From: a virus
IMG/VR virus record: IMGVR_UViG_3300023301_000008
Span: 1 to 64,000 of that record
Length of the DNA: 64,000 nt
Direction: 5' to 3' (one strand)
The notes below the pieces were generated by a model. It was not told the origin of the DNA, ran no database searches, and saw only the letters and a list, made by a program, of their open reading frames with translations. Below, piece after piece: positions 1 to 9,289 of this stretch. The position numbers and the translations under genes were made by a program. Each line of letters opens with the position of its first letter. Within the stretch, counting starts at the first letter, position 1.

Positions 1-2
1 AC

Positions 3-56
3 AAGGTTCAACAGATTCGGGAGCGATACCCGTACCCCGACGAAGGAGAAAAATAA
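3..56 (+). CDS. 3' end of an upstream gene (partial)
   Basis: The left edge cuts a gene whose last 17 codons are visible, ending with TAA at 54-56. The tail is charged and proline/tyrosine containing (ends PYPDEGEK). The stop overlaps the ATG of the next small gene (TAATG). Product unknown. Confidence 0.55.
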   Translation, partial: KVQQIRERYPYPDEGEK

Positions 57-133
57 TGTCAACACTCAAAAATCACCCCGGCTTCGAGCTGAGGGACGGG
101 CACTGCGTCTATATGGCCCTTGAGACCGCATAG
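56..133 (+). CDS. Small hypothetical protein, 25 aa
   Basis: ATG overlaps the preceding stop codon, and a GAAGGAG ribosome site lies just upstream, so translation is probably coupled. The product begins MSTLKNHPGFEL and has no recognisable domain. Its support is the strong ribosome site and the overlap; function unknown. Confidence 0.45.
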   Translation: MSTLKNHPGFELRDGHCVYMALETA

Positions 134-152
134 ATAGAGAGAATACCATAAA

Positions 153-623
153 ATGTATGAAGTAAAAGACGGTACACGTACTCTCCGGTTCTCCGGCGAG
201 CTTTTAGGCGAATCCTCATCCCACAGATTCGGTTCGGGACGCTGGATAGAATTCCGACTCTACCGAACGGACAAGGGCACCTACATTCTGTCTCGCGTCG
301 GTGTGTCCAATATATTTCACTCTTCAACATGCCCACTCGTGTCCCGATACGGCCTACATGAGATGGATGTGGAGAGGTTGCCCCCCGGTGCAGTGCCGTG
401 CGAGGACTGCACTCCAGGTAGAACGAACCCTCTAGTATTCCCGGAACAGTATCGATACTGGACTTTGGTGTCCGAGGACCCTGAAGCAATCATCAACGCG
501 CTCTACAAGCCGGACGATTCCGGGGCTAGGTACCTCACTAACGTAGCCCGCCGTGTGCTTGACCAGGCTGCAGAGATGGACCCAGACATTGACCAGGCGT
601 ATCGCATCGAGTTCATTCCGTAG
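153..623 (+). CDS. Hypothetical protein, 156 aa
   Basis: An open frame of normal length and composition. Residues about 60-90 contain an HxxxC (HSSTC) and a CEDC pair, which could bind a metal; this is inference. No transmembrane segment or known domain is recognised. It lies between two small genes at the left edge of the replication module. Confidence 0.7.
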   Translation: MYEVKDGTRTLRFSGELLGESSSHRFGSGRWIEFRLYRTDKGTYILSRVGVSNIFHSSTCPLVSRYGLHEMDVERLPPGAVPCEDCTPGRTNPLVFPEQYRYWTLVSEDPEAIINALYKPDDSGARYLTNVARRVLDQAAEMDPDIDQAYRIEFIP

Positions 624-647
624 ACCTAAATGAGGTAGACTGGGTAA

Positions 648-869
648 ATGCTAGAGAATCCAGAAGAACACGCCACCGGCGTAGACGATGTAAGCCCACT
701 GCGGAGCCTCATTGTGGAAATTCACGAGATTTATCAGGAACTGATAGATGTTGGCTTCTCCTCCAGCGTTGCGGCACAAATCGTAGGGCATATGCTCTCC
801 GTAGCCGTTGGCTCTCGCGGAGACGATGACGACGATGAAGATGAGGTTGAAGACGAACCAGAAGTCTGA
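648..869 (+). CDS. Small acidic protein, 73 aa
   Basis: The middle (about residues 20-50) predicts two helices, and the C-terminus is an Asp/Glu-rich tail. Proteins with a helical UBA-like core and acidic tail are common just before actinophage polymerase genes, but I cannot name a family. The -10 box TAGACT (636-641) ends six bases before the ATG and there is no Shine-Dalgarno site, so the message is probably leaderless. Confidence 0.65.
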   Translation: MLENPEEHATGVDDVSPLRSLIVEIHEIYQELIDVGFSSSVAAQIVGHMLSVAVGSRGDDDDDEDEVEDEPEV

Positions 870-902
870 TAGACTCACAATTTCAAAGACAGAGACAGGA
901 CA

Positions 903-3743
903 ATGACAACAGACCTCAGCAACGTACAGCTACACTTCGTGGATAACCTTGAGAAAGCCATGGAGTTCAAGCGGTGGCTTGGACAGGCCCGACCCCTTAA
1001 CATGATCAGCATTGACATTGAGACCGGAGAAAAACCCGGAAACCACAAAGACGATGCACTATCTCCTTGGCACGGCAAGATTCGACTCATGCAGGTCGGA
1101 GACAGCGAGCAAGGTTGGGCCATCCCATGGGAAGACTGGGCCGGAGTCTTCTATGAAGCTATGGCCGACTTCAACGGCCCCATCGTATGCCACAACATCG
1201 CCTTCGAAGCCAAGTGGATGGCTGTACAATCCAAATGGAAAATGCCGTGGCACAACGCCCACGACACCATGATCATGTCCCAAATCATTAAGCCCAACCG
1301 TAGGTCACACGGTCTGAAACCACTAACTGCCGAGTTGGTAGACTCCAAAGCTGCAGCTATGCAGGCTGAGCTGGATAACGCCTTCTCCGAGAACGGATGG
1401 ACTTGGGGCACGGTCCCCGTCAATTTCAAATGGTACTGGATGTACGGAGCCCTCGACCCAGTAATCACGACACGTCTGGCACTAGAACATTTCTACAAGT
1501 ACGTCCAGCCCGGAGCCGTCTTTAGTGAGGCATACGAACTGGAGATGGCTGTCCGTAAGATCGCCACAACCATGGAGATCAACGGGGCCCGAGTAGACCT
1601 AGAGTATTCACAGAAAAAACTGGACGAACTGCAGCTATACACCGAAAGTGTGAAGGCATGGGGATTCAGTCGATACAACGCCTCCATCACGAGCAACATT
1701 CAGATGGTGAAGCTCTTCGAAAGCTTGGGTGGAGAGATCACTCAATTCACACCCAGCGGGGGCAAGTCCGTCAACAAGGACCAGATCGCAGTGTTTGCAC
1801 TCAGTGAGAACACTGAGGTTCGCACCCTAGCCGAAACGATCCTCAAACAGAGACAGGCCGATAAGCTCGCCTCCTCCTACTTCTCGAACTTCATAAGCGA
1901 CCAGATTGGCGGTGTACTGCACCCATCGATCAATATCATGGCCGCACGCACGAGCCGTATGTCAATCACTAAGCCCGCACTCCAGACTCTTCCTGCCGGG
2001 GACGCTGCTGTGCGCCGAGCGTTCGTTCCCCGGCATGAAGGTGAGGTTCTGATTACGTCTGACCTCGATCAGGTGGAGTTCCGACTCACCGCGTGCTTCT
2101 CAGAGGACCCCGCGCTTATAGAGCTGTTCCACGAGGCTGACCGTGTAGGTGGTGACGTGTTCACCTCGATCATGCGTCAGGTCTATCACGACAACACACT
2201 CGTGAAATCTGATCACAGAAGGAAACTCATTAAGGGTTGTGTGCCGCTAGACTCTGAAATTTTAACTAGACGTGGGTGGCTCACCTATGATCAGGTTGCT
2301 CCGGGTGATGAAACTTTGGGGTACAACATAGAGACGGGCCGGAGCGAGTGGACAACTGTAGAAGGTGTGCACACATTTGACGACTCAGACATCTACAAAT
2401 TATCTAACGGGCACAAATCATTCCTATGCACAGAGGACCATAGATGGATTGCGGATAACGGACGCTCCGGGGATCGCGCCTCAAAGGCAAAAATTATCCA
2501 CGCCGATGAGTTCATTGAGGGAAACAAGAGGCTAATACTAGCTGCAGGTGCTGAGGACGGCGCGTTTGATGTTTCGGACAGTGAGGCCCGTCTTCTGGGG
2601 TGGATTCTTGGTGATGGCTCGATCAAGCGCTCTAAATTTACTGGTGGGCCTTCACAGGCAGGTGGAGCCGGGGTGGGGTGTGCTGTGGAAATCTACCAGA
2701 CCAAGGCAGTAGGAGAGGCAGCAATTGATGTGCTAGCCCAGGAGTATGAGCACACCAGAATTGTCAATCCAAAAACAGGACAAGTAGTTTGGAGTTTCCA
2801 CCCAGACAAGATGCGAGACCTTTTGGGACGTGCTCAGATCGTAGACAAGAATACATTTGATCCTTGGGCACTTGCAGCAGGTCTTACGTTATCTGCCCGA
2901 AACCAGATGATTCGAGGACTAGATGAGGCTAACGGGAAAAATAAGACATCGCAAAAAACAAGGACCAAAATTGATGTAGCTATTGTCCAATCAGCGGCAA
3001 GCCCTGTGGCTGAGTTAGTGGTGGCTCTGGGGTACCTAACTGGGCAGTTCGCTAGGCAGACTACCTACGGCCCGGAGGGCAGCGCTTGGACAAAAAATCC
3101 GTACAAAGTTGTTTGGCATCAGCCCGGGAGAATGACTAATCAGCGTGCATCGCTGGAGTACGTGGAGACTGGCTCCGTGTGGTGTGTGACTACCGGTTCG
3201 GGAACTTGGACCATGCGCCAAAAGGACAAAGTTCCTGTCTTGACAGGAAATACAGTCTACGGTAAATTGTACGGAGCCGGAGTTGACAAGATGGCTGCAA
3301 CCTCCGGTGTCTCTTTTGGCGACATGAAAGAGGTGGTTGACGCATTTGACAACAACTATCCAGGAGTCAAGAGATTCCAAAAGCAGATTGAAAACGAGGG
3401 GGCCGCACGCCTCCGGGCTGAGGGTGAGGCGTATGTGCTCACAAAGACCGGTCGGAAGCTCCCTGCCGATGATGACCGTATCTACTCGCTCACCAACTAC
3501 AAGATTCAGGCCACCGCTGCGGAGGTATTCAAGCAGAACCTCGTAAAGCTGGATAAGCAGGGGCTCTCTGAGTACATGGTTGTCCCGGTGCACGACGAGA
3601 TCGTGCTGTCAGTACCTGAAGCCAACGCCGAAGATATTAAGGCGGTAGTCAAAGAGGCTATGACCTCTACCGAAGGCTGGGTTGTCCCCTTGACCGCTGG
3701 TGTGGACGGTCCATTCAAAAACTGGGGAGAATCCTATGAGTAG
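903..3743 (+). CDS. polA: Family A DNA polymerase with an in-frame intein
   Basis: Replicative DNA polymerase, 946 aa before splicing and 608 aa after removal of the intein at residues 446-783. The N-terminal 3'-5' exonuclease shows a DIE motif (about residue 40), HNxxFE (about 100) and YGALD (about 180). The polymerase part has motif A (SDLDQVEFRL), motif B (RRKLIKG joined to TVYGKLYG after splicing) and motif C (VHDE). There is no 5'-3' exonuclease domain, as in other phage Pol A enzymes. The intein sits inside motif B, so splicing is required for activity. The final codons overlap the resolvase start at 3736. Confidence 0.96.
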   Translation: MTTDLSNVQLHFVDNLEKAMEFKRWLGQARPLNMISIDIETGEKPGNHKDDALSPWHGKIRLMQVGDSEQGWAIPWEDWAGVFYEAMADFNGPIVCHNIAFEAKWMAVQSKWKMPWHNAHDTMIMSQIIKPNRRSHGLKPLTAELVDSKAAAMQAELDNAFSENGWTWGTVPVNFKWYWMYGALDPVITTRLALEHFYKYVQPGAVFSEAYELEMAVRKIATTMEINGARVDLEYSQKKLDELQLYTESVKAWGFSRYNASITSNIQMVKLFESLGGEITQFTPSGGKSVNKDQIAVFALSENTEVRTLAETILKQRQADKLASSYFSNFISDQIGGVLHPSINIMAARTSRMSITKPALQTLPAGDAAVRRAFVPRHEGEVLITSDLDQVEFRLTACFSEDPALIELFHEADRVGGDVFTSIMRQVYHDNTLVKSDHRRKLIKGCVPLDSEILTRRGWLTYDQVAPGDETLGYNIETGRSEWTTVEGVHTFDDSDIYKLSNGHKSFLCTEDHRWIADNGRSGDRASKAKIIHADEFIEGNKRLILAAGAEDGAFDVSDSEARLLGWILGDGSIKRSKFTGGPSQAGGAGVGCAVEIYQTKAVGEAAIDVLAQEYEHTRIVNPKTGQVVWSFHPDKMRDLLGRAQIVDKNTFDPWALAAGLTLSARNQMIRGLDEANGKNKTSQKTRTKIDVAIVQSAASPVAELVVALGYLTGQFARQTTYGPEGSAWTKNPYKVVWHQPGRMTNQRASLEYVETGSVWCVTTGSGTWTMRQKDKVPVLTGNTVYGKLYGAGVDKMAATSGVSFGDMKEVVDAFDNNYPGVKRFQKQIENEGAARLRAEGEAYVLTKTGRKLPADDDRIYSLTNYKIQATAAEVFKQNLVKLDKQGLSEYMVVPVHDEIVLSVPEANAEDIKAVVKEAMTSTEGWVVPLTAGVDGPFKNWGESYE
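2238..3251 (+). mobile_element. Intein with LAGLIDADG homing endonuclease in DNA polymerase
   Basis: A 338-residue intein begins with Cys (codon 2238) and ends with Thr-Gly-Asn, followed by a Thr +1 residue. Two LAGLIDADG-type motifs are visible (LLGWILGDGS and MIRGLDEANG), so the homing endonuclease looks intact. The insertion splits polymerase motif B, a highly conserved site as is usual for inteins. The penultimate residue is Gly rather than the common His. Confidence 0.93.
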
Positions 3744-4200
3744 GAGACGAGTGTTGGCTGTAGACCCCGGAAAGGAAACCGGACTGAGCTGCTTTGAGAT
3801 CGAACCCGGGGGCGAGCCCGTTCTGATCTGGTCTGCCGAAGTGGACGAGGAGACGTTCATTATACCAATCAGAAAAGAGTTGGCAGAACACCCTCACCTG
3901 GAGGTGGCATGCGAGCGGTTCACGATCAACGCGGAAACAGCCAAGAAAAGCCAGGCTCCCTTCAGCTTGGAGACAATCGGCAACCTGAAACAGGCTGTGA
4001 GAGACGTTGGACGGGCCGCAGAGAGCATCAAACTGCAGTCACCGGCAGACGCTAAGAAACTGTTCCCCAACCCCGCACTGAAGCAGCTAGGCTACTGGCA
4101 CGTGGGTGGAAAAGGCCATGCTATGGATGCAATCCGTCACGGACTGCTTTACCTTGTCAATACGGGCTGGGTCCCGTCCCGGCTATTGGATGATGACTGA
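3736..4200 (+). CDS. RuvC-like Holliday junction resolvase, 154 aa
   Basis: An RNase H-fold resolvase expected to cut four-way junctions during recombination and packaging. The N-terminus carries VLAVDPGKETG with the first catalytic Asp. An ACERF segment provides the Glu (about residue 55), and HAMDAIRHG near the C-terminus provides the last Asp. The start at 3736 overlaps the polymerase stop (ATGAGTAG) and fits the family N-terminus; an upstream in-frame start would run into the polymerase gene. Confidence 0.85.
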   Translation: MSRRRVLAVDPGKETGLSCFEIEPGGEPVLIWSAEVDEETFIIPIRKELAEHPHLEVACERFTINAETAKKSQAPFSLETIGNLKQAVRDVGRAAESIKLQSPADAKKLFPNPALKQLGYWHVGGKGHAMDAIRHGLLYLVNTGWVPSRLLDDD

Positions 4201-4254
4201 GAAATTAGGTTAGATGTCTGATAGTGTCATGAATGAAAGAATGGAAAGAGACGA

Positions 4255-6201
4255 ATGTCAGTACTTGTAGAGTTGGATGAAACTGGAAAACTCATCCTTA
4301 TCCACGCCGAGTGGCGGTTTAAGGAGCTGTGCCAGACGATCCCCGGAGCACGATGGAATGATCCTACAAACACGTGGCGCATGCCTGTGTCTTGGACGGG
4401 GTGCCTTGCGCTGCGCTCTACCTTCAAGGATGCTTTGGAGATTGGTCCCCGGCTAGGGGAGTGGGCCCAGAACGAGTTGACGACTCGGGTGGCCCCGGCT
4501 AACGCTCTTCGGGAGCTGCTGGATTTCGAGGGTGGGGACGCAGACTTATTTGCCCACCAACGTGCGGGGGTGGAGTTTCTAGCCACAGCTCGTCAGGCCT
4601 TGTTGGCCGATGAACCGGGACTAGGCAAGTCTGCGCAAGCTATTCGTGCTCTGGCGTATATCATAAAAAAGAACCCAAATGATCACGCGTTTCCAGTTCT
4701 AGTGGTGTGCCCGAACACCCTGAAGAAGAACTGGCAACGAGAGTTTGAAAAATGGGGTCCTCCCAATCGTGATGTACTGGTAGTTACTGGGAGTGCTGCT
4801 CAAAAGCGCAAGCAGTTTAAGGACTACCACGATAGGATCAAAAAATGTCAGGTTCACGGTACACATGCTCAAATAGAGAGTTTCGTGGAGCCCTCTGCCG
4901 ACCCTGCAACATTGCTCTCCACCCAGGAGACAATGATATTGCCTGGTTTGATCGTGCCCGGGTGTACTTGCTATCTAGGCCTGATAGTTAACTGGGAAAG
5001 TCTCAGGTCCCACTCCAGGCTCGCCCCCTACGGCTCTATTGCGCTCAAGAAGTGCAAGGAGCACGGTGGTGCGGACCCCAAGATTTCTGCCAACGCGTGT
5101 GAGGTGCACGAGCGAGAGCTAAACGAGATTGAGTTCCGTAGCGTCATCGCGGACGAGATTCACCGAGCCAAGGACCCCAAGAGCAAGCAGACGCGAGCCC
5201 TATGGTCTGCGTCCGGCAAGGCAGACATTCGCTTCGCCCTCACCGGCACTCCACTGGCTGCGGACGTACTAGACCTCTGGCCGACACTCCACTGGCTGAG
5301 CCCGGACGAGTGGCCGACCAAGACCAAGTGGATTGACCGCATGATCGATGTCATGAGTAACGCCTTCGGTGGTCTAATAGTGCTGGGAGTTAAGCCCCAG
5401 ATGGAGTCTGAATTCTTTAGCGCACTGCATCCTCGTATGCGTAGGATGCTTAAGCAGGTTGTACTGCCATGGCTTCCGGAGATCGTCTACGACAAGCGGT
5501 ACGTAGAGATGAACCCCAAGCAGGCCAAGGCCTACAAGCAGATGAAGACCAAGATGGTTGCCGGTCTGGACAGCGGAGGCTACGTAGTTGCAGCCAACTC
5601 GCTGACCCAGATGGGCCGTCTTCTCCAGTTCGCTTCCGCGTACGCCGAGATTCATGTTGACCCGGACTCTGGAGATCAGAAGGTTGTTCTCTCGGAGCCG
5701 TCCGCTACGGTTGATGCTGCATTCACTGACCTCACCAGTGGTGACTTTGGGTCAGACTCAATTGCGATATCCTCGGTCTCCCGTCAGTTGCTGGAACTCA
5801 TGAGTGCTCGACTAACTAAGGCAAAGATTCCCCACGGTATGATTACGGGGCTAGTCGATGTCTACACTAGACAGGCGGCAGTAGATGATTTCCAGTCAGG
5901 GAAGACTAAGTACATCCTGTTCACCGCACAAGCCGGTGGAGTGGGTATCACGCTGACCAAAGCCCGTAGACTGATTCGTCTGCAGAGGCCGTGGTCTCTC
6001 GTTGATGACCTCCAGGTGCGCGACCGCGTGCACCGTATTGGGTCTGAGGTTCACGACAGCATTATTGTCACCGACTACATCGTGGCCGGGACAGTGCAGG
6101 ATGCCGTGGATGCAGTGCTTGACGGCAAGGCCGACAACTTTGAAGAGATTGTGAAAGACCAGGACCAGCTTAGGAAGCTACTAACTACGGAGGTATTTTG
6201 A
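4255..6201 (+). CDS. SNF2-family DNA helicase/translocase, 648 aa
   Basis: Superfamily 2 helicase. Motif I is DEPGLGKS (about residue 118), motif II is DEIH (about 300), motif III is ALTGTP (about 327), and motif VI is in RDRVHRIGS (about 595). An insertion of about 70 residues between motifs Ia and II contains several Cys/His residues. Phage SNF2 proteins act in replication or recombination; the substrate cannot be read from sequence. The stop overlaps the next ATG (TGATG). Confidence 0.92.
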   Translation: MSVLVELDETGKLILIHAEWRFKELCQTIPGARWNDPTNTWRMPVSWTGCLALRSTFKDALEIGPRLGEWAQNELTTRVAPANALRELLDFEGGDADLFAHQRAGVEFLATARQALLADEPGLGKSAQAIRALAYIIKKNPNDHAFPVLVVCPNTLKKNWQREFEKWGPPNRDVLVVTGSAAQKRKQFKDYHDRIKKCQVHGTHAQIESFVEPSADPATLLSTQETMILPGLIVPGCTCYLGLIVNWESLRSHSRLAPYGSIALKKCKEHGGADPKISANACEVHERELNEIEFRSVIADEIHRAKDPKSKQTRALWSASGKADIRFALTGTPLAADVLDLWPTLHWLSPDEWPTKTKWIDRMIDVMSNAFGGLIVLGVKPQMESEFFSALHPRMRRMLKQVVLPWLPEIVYDKRYVEMNPKQAKAYKQMKTKMVAGLDSGGYVVAANSLTQMGRLLQFASAYAEIHVDPDSGDQKVVLSEPSATVDAAFTDLTSGDFGSDSIAISSVSRQLLELMSARLTKAKIPHGMITGLVDVYTRQAAVDDFQSGKTKYILFTAQAGGVGITLTKARRLIRLQRPWSLVDDLQVRDRVHRIGSEVHDSIIVTDYIVAGTVQDAVDAVLDGKADNFEEIVKDQDQLRKLLTTEVF

Positions 6202-6305
6202 TGGCTTCTCAGAATTCTAAGGCCTGCAAAAAATCAAGAAAACGAATGAGTGACGCAGCTAAAGCTCGCCACCAAAACAAAAGAAGGGAAGGTGATGCCA
6301 TATGA
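6201..6305 (+). CDS. Small basic protein, 34 aa
   Basis: It starts inside the helicase stop codon (TGATG) with an ACGGAGGT ribosome site. It ends by overlapping the next start (ATATGA). The protein is strongly basic (runs of Lys and Arg, begins MASQNSKACKKS), suggesting nucleic acid binding. The tight coupling on both sides supports it as a real gene. Confidence 0.6.
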   Translation: MASQNSKACKKSRKRMSDAAKARHQNKRREGDAI

Positions 6306-7264
6306 ACACTATCACTAACGGACAGGCCTACAAAGTCTCAAACTCAGAGATTCAGGTATTCAAGGACTGTCGCAGAAAATGGTGGCTGACCTATTACAGA
6401 CGGCTCAAGCCGAAGGACAAGAAATACACAGGGCCTCTGGCTCTGGGAAGTCGTGTTCACGAGGCACTAGATCGTCACTATACTTCTGGCGATGATCTAA
6501 TAGAGACGTACAACCTTCTACTCGCTGAAGACCTTCTAGCCATCGAAGAGGCTGAGATGTTTATCCCAGACAACTTTGGTTCCGAAGGGGAACTCGGTCG
6601 TATAATGCTGGAAGGCTACATCGACTGGTCTGACGAGGAGGGTATCAATTCCGACCTAGAGCTGGTCTCTACAGAGGAGATTCTATCTATGTTCCTCATG
6701 GACGGCACCGTAGAACTTCAGGGAAAGCTAGACATGCGTGTGCGCCGTCTCTCCGATGGTGCACGCCTGTTCCGTGACTGGAAGACTGCGATCTCATTCA
6801 CAGACTTCGAATCCACGGCCCAAATGAACGAGCAGATTATGACCTACATGCTCTTGGAGCACGCCAACAACCCTGACCCCGAAACTCGGAGCATGGGTGG
6901 AATCTTTACGCTTTTCCGTAAAGTCAAGCGCACCGCGTCAGCCAAGCCACCGTTCTATAAGCAATTTGAGGTCAATCACAACGTGTTCACCATGCGATCT
7001 TTCTGGGAACGCATCCACGGGGAACTAAACGACCTCATGGCGCTCAAAAATGCGCTAGACTCAGGAGCATCACATAGGCAGGTCGCGTATCCACGTCCAT
7101 CCAGAGACTGTACATGGAAGTGCGACTTCTACTCCATCTGCACGATGTTCGATGACGGTAGTGCCGTAGAGGAGGCGGTGGCAGAACGATTTGAAGTATC
7201 CGACCCCTACGACTACTACAACAGCACACTAGACAAAACGAAAGAAGGAAAAGACAATGGCTGA
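6302..7264 (+). CDS. Cas4/RecB-like PD-(D/E)XK exonuclease, 320 aa
   Basis: Phage Cas4-like nuclease. The N-terminus has SEIQVFKDCRRKWW with the first Cys of a likely Fe-S cluster. The catalytic core includes GKLDMRV (Asp, about residue 143) and RDWKTA (Lys, about 163). Three more Cys lie near the C-terminus (CTWKCDFYSIC). Adjacent Sak4-like ATPase and SSB genes indicate a recombination cassette, with the nuclease making single-stranded ends. Confidence 0.88.
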   Translation: MNTITNGQAYKVSNSEIQVFKDCRRKWWLTYYRRLKPKDKKYTGPLALGSRVHEALDRHYTSGDDLIETYNLLLAEDLLAIEEAEMFIPDNFGSEGELGRIMLEGYIDWSDEEGINSDLELVSTEEILSMFLMDGTVELQGKLDMRVRRLSDGARLFRDWKTAISFTDFESTAQMNEQIMTYMLLEHANNPDPETRSMGGIFTLFRKVKRTASAKPPFYKQFEVNHNVFTMRSFWERIHGELNDLMALKNALDSGASHRQVAYPRPSRDCTWKCDFYSICTMFDDGSAVEEAVAERFEVSDPYDYYNSTLDKTKEGKDNG

Positions 7265-8024
7265 TATGAGACGATCTCTCACGATGCTCATCTACGGTGA
7301 GTCCAAGGTCGGTAAGTCCTCACTTGCCGCCACCGCGCCCTACCCCCGTTTGATGTTGGACGTGGAGGGTGGACACCGCTTCCTCCCTATCGTACCCACC
7401 TACTGGAACCCAGCGCTAGAGGAGCCACCAATGGCTGATGGCACATGGGACACCTGCATTGTGGAAGTGAATGACTACGACACAGTACTTAAGGCGTACC
7501 AGTGGCTCCGATCCGGAAAGCACCACTTCCGGTCCCTAATCATCGACTCAATCTCGGAGCTGCAGGTTAAGCTCTTGGACAAGTTGGTAGGAATCGATCA
7601 GGTCAAGATGCAGGAATGGGGAGACGTTCTACGTCAACTCGGTAGCCTGTTGCGAGACCTTCGTGACCTCACGATGCACCCGACCAACCCACTGGAGGCC
7701 GTAATTTTGACCGCCATGGCGAAGCCGGACAAGAATGGAAAGTACCACCCGTACCTCCAAGGGCAGCTGGCAGTTATGGCTCCCTACTTCTACGACATCC
7801 TTGGTGCCGTAGCGATTGACACATTCCCGAACCCCGAGCCCGGACTACCTCCGCTATCGTTCAGACGACTCTACGTTGTTGGGACCGAAAAGTATGAGGC
7901 CGGAGAACGAGTCCAGGGCCGTCTCGGAACCATTGTCGAGCAGGAAAACCTAAATGTGGTTAGAATGTTGGATATGGTATTCGGAGAACGTCCAGCACCG
8001 CAGCCCGTACAACCAGCTGAATAA
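7257..8024 (+). CDS. Sak4-like RecA-fold ATPase, 255 aa
   Basis: P-loop ATPase of the phage Sak4 single-strand annealing/recombinase type. Walker A is GESKVGKSS at the N-terminus, and a Walker B-like SLIIDS lies near residue 100. It overlaps the nuclease gene by 8 bases and precedes the SSB gene, the usual order of such cassettes. Confidence 0.85.
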   Translation: MADMRRSLTMLIYGESKVGKSSLAATAPYPRLMLDVEGGHRFLPIVPTYWNPALEEPPMADGTWDTCIVEVNDYDTVLKAYQWLRSGKHHFRSLIIDSISELQVKLLDKLVGIDQVKMQEWGDVLRQLGSLLRDLRDLTMHPTNPLEAVILTAMAKPDKNGKYHPYLQGQLAVMAPYFYDILGAVAIDTFPNPEPGLPPLSFRRLYVVGTEKYEAGERVQGRLGTIVEQENLNVVRMLDMVFGERPAPQPVQPAE

Positions 8025-8059
8025 ACAAACAAACAAGAAAAAAAGAAAGAGAGCACAAA

Positions 8060-8716
8060 ATGACAGGCAGTGTAAACTGGGGAGAGGTTATTCAAGAGGC
8101 CCGTGAAGGCGGCGGCTCTTTCGAACCCATCCCCGCAGGAGACTACGATCTCCTCGTAACCAACCCGACACATAAGGTGTCACAGGGCGGCAAGATGATG
8201 TACGTGATTGAAGCCACAGTGCAGGGTGGACCTTACAACGGCAGAAAGATTTGGGACAACCTCGTTGTCTCGCCGGACAGCGGAACCGCCATGGGCTACT
8301 TCTTCAAGAAGATGAAGGCAATCGGTCTACCGACTGAATACTTCCAGGGTGGCCCGTCTGATGACCAGATCGTTAATGATCTGCGCAACCGTAGCTTCCG
8401 TGCCAAGGTCGGCATCAAGACCTTCAACAGCAAGGACAGCAACAGTATCGTTGAGTACTACCCCTCAGCCGCAGCTCCCGGTGGGCCAGTACCAGCGACA
8501 CCAGTGGCTGCAGCAGCGCCGATGCAGGCCGCACCTGCACCTGCACCTGCACCAGCTGCAGCAGCACCGCAGTACGCTGCACCCGCGCCACAGGCTGCCC
8601 CGCAGCCCGCAGCGCCTCCTGCAGCTGCACCGCCCGCAGCAGCGCCTCAGGCCGCTCCGGTAGCAAGTCCGTGGGATGCTTCAACTCCCGCTCCACCGCC
8701 GCCCACGCCTTTCTAG
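8060..8716 (+). CDS. ssb: Single-stranded DNA-binding protein (DUF669-like), 218 aa
   Basis: The N-terminal 130 residues match the DUF669-type phage SSB pattern (EPIPAGDYD, GPYNGRKIWDN, FRAKVGIK). The remaining part is a low-complexity Ala/Pro/Gln tail ending in PTPF instead of the usual acidic DDDIPF. A strong terminator follows at once. Confidence 0.82.
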   Translation: MTGSVNWGEVIQEAREGGGSFEPIPAGDYDLLVTNPTHKVSQGGKMMYVIEATVQGGPYNGRKIWDNLVVSPDSGTAMGYFFKKMKAIGLPTEYFQGGPSDDQIVNDLRNRSFRAKVGIKTFNSKDSNSIVEYYPSAAAPGGPVPATPVAAAAPMQAAPAPAPAPAAAAPQYAAPAPQAAPQPAAPPAAAPPAAAPQAAPVASPWDASTPAPPPPTPF

Positions 8717-8726
8717 GCGGCACTTA

Positions 8727-8759
8727 CGGGCGAGTCGTTTATACGGCTCGCCCGTTTTT
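8727..8759 (+). terminator. Rho-independent terminator after ssb
   Basis: CGGGCGAG (8727-8734) pairs perfectly with CTCGCCCG (8747-8754), followed by five T. It ends the replication operon. Confidence 0.9.
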
Positions 8760-8765
8760 CTTTTC

Positions 8766-8774
8766 TGTTATAAT
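8766..8774 (+). promoter_or_regulatory. Extended -10 promoter
   Basis: TG at 8766-8767 followed by TATAAT (8769-8774), directly after the terminator and 26 bases before the next ATG. No clear -35. Confidence 0.6.
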
Positions 8775-8800
8775 GAAGACTTAACGATTTAAGGAGCACC

Positions 8801-9223
8801 ATGCCCAAGGTTAATTACGACTGGGTGAGAGCCCAATTTGTGTCCGCTGGGGTCCAGCAGGGCGTGGGCGACACCGTACTGAAACTTCTCGCTGTGTGGG
8901 AGGATGTGGACGTACCTGAGAACATGCTTGAGGATTCCATTGAGTTCTTCTCGAAGGTAGCTCTCCAGCACTCACTGAATAATACCCCTGTAGAGGAGAC
9001 CTGGGTCCAGGCACACTCCGGGGGCAATTCAATCGTAGGCGGCACCGTACGCGTCCGTCACAACTACTTCGCAGGCGAGGCAGGCATCCTCCACAACGGG
9101 CGCAAAGGTCGAGTCACGGCTGTCCGATCCGGAGATGTCATTGTGCGTTCCACTGACGACCTTGAGCCGTTCCTGGATAATGTTCACTACCCATTCGAGG
9201 CTCTAGAGATTCGCGTCCGCTGA
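8801..9223 (+). CDS. Hypothetical protein, 140 aa
   Basis: AAGGAG lies 5 bases before the ATG. The N-terminal half is helical. The C-terminal half (about residues 75-140) alternates Val/Arg/Gly strands (GRKGRVTAVRSGDVIVR) reminiscent of a KOW/SH3-like barrel, which is only a suggestion. Single gene with its own promoter, between ssb and whiB. Confidence 0.75.
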   Translation: MPKVNYDWVRAQFVSAGVQQGVGDTVLKLLAVWEDVDVPENMLEDSIEFFSKVALQHSLNNTPVEETWVQAHSGGNSIVGGTVRVRHNYFAGEAGILHNGRKGRVTAVRSGDVIVRSTDDLEPFLDNVHYPFEALEIRVR

Positions 9224-9245
9224 TCGAGCGCGTCTCTTTTAAAAA

Positions 9246-9254
9246 TGGTATGAT
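9246..9254 (+). promoter_or_regulatory. Extended -10 promoter for whiB-like gene
   Basis: TGG TATGAT (9246-9254) is 35 bases upstream of the WhiB start. Confidence 0.5.
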
Positions 9255-9289
9255 GCTATTTAGTCTAGTATTAGAGGAAGTAGAATATT

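Noticed and set aside
3036-3593. Minus-strand open frame of 185 codons
   Set aside because: Shadow of the DNA polymerase gene.
8500-8700. Tandem repeat element in the ssb 3' end
   Set aside because: The CAG/CCG-rich run simply encodes the Ala/Pro/Gln linker of the SSB tail.
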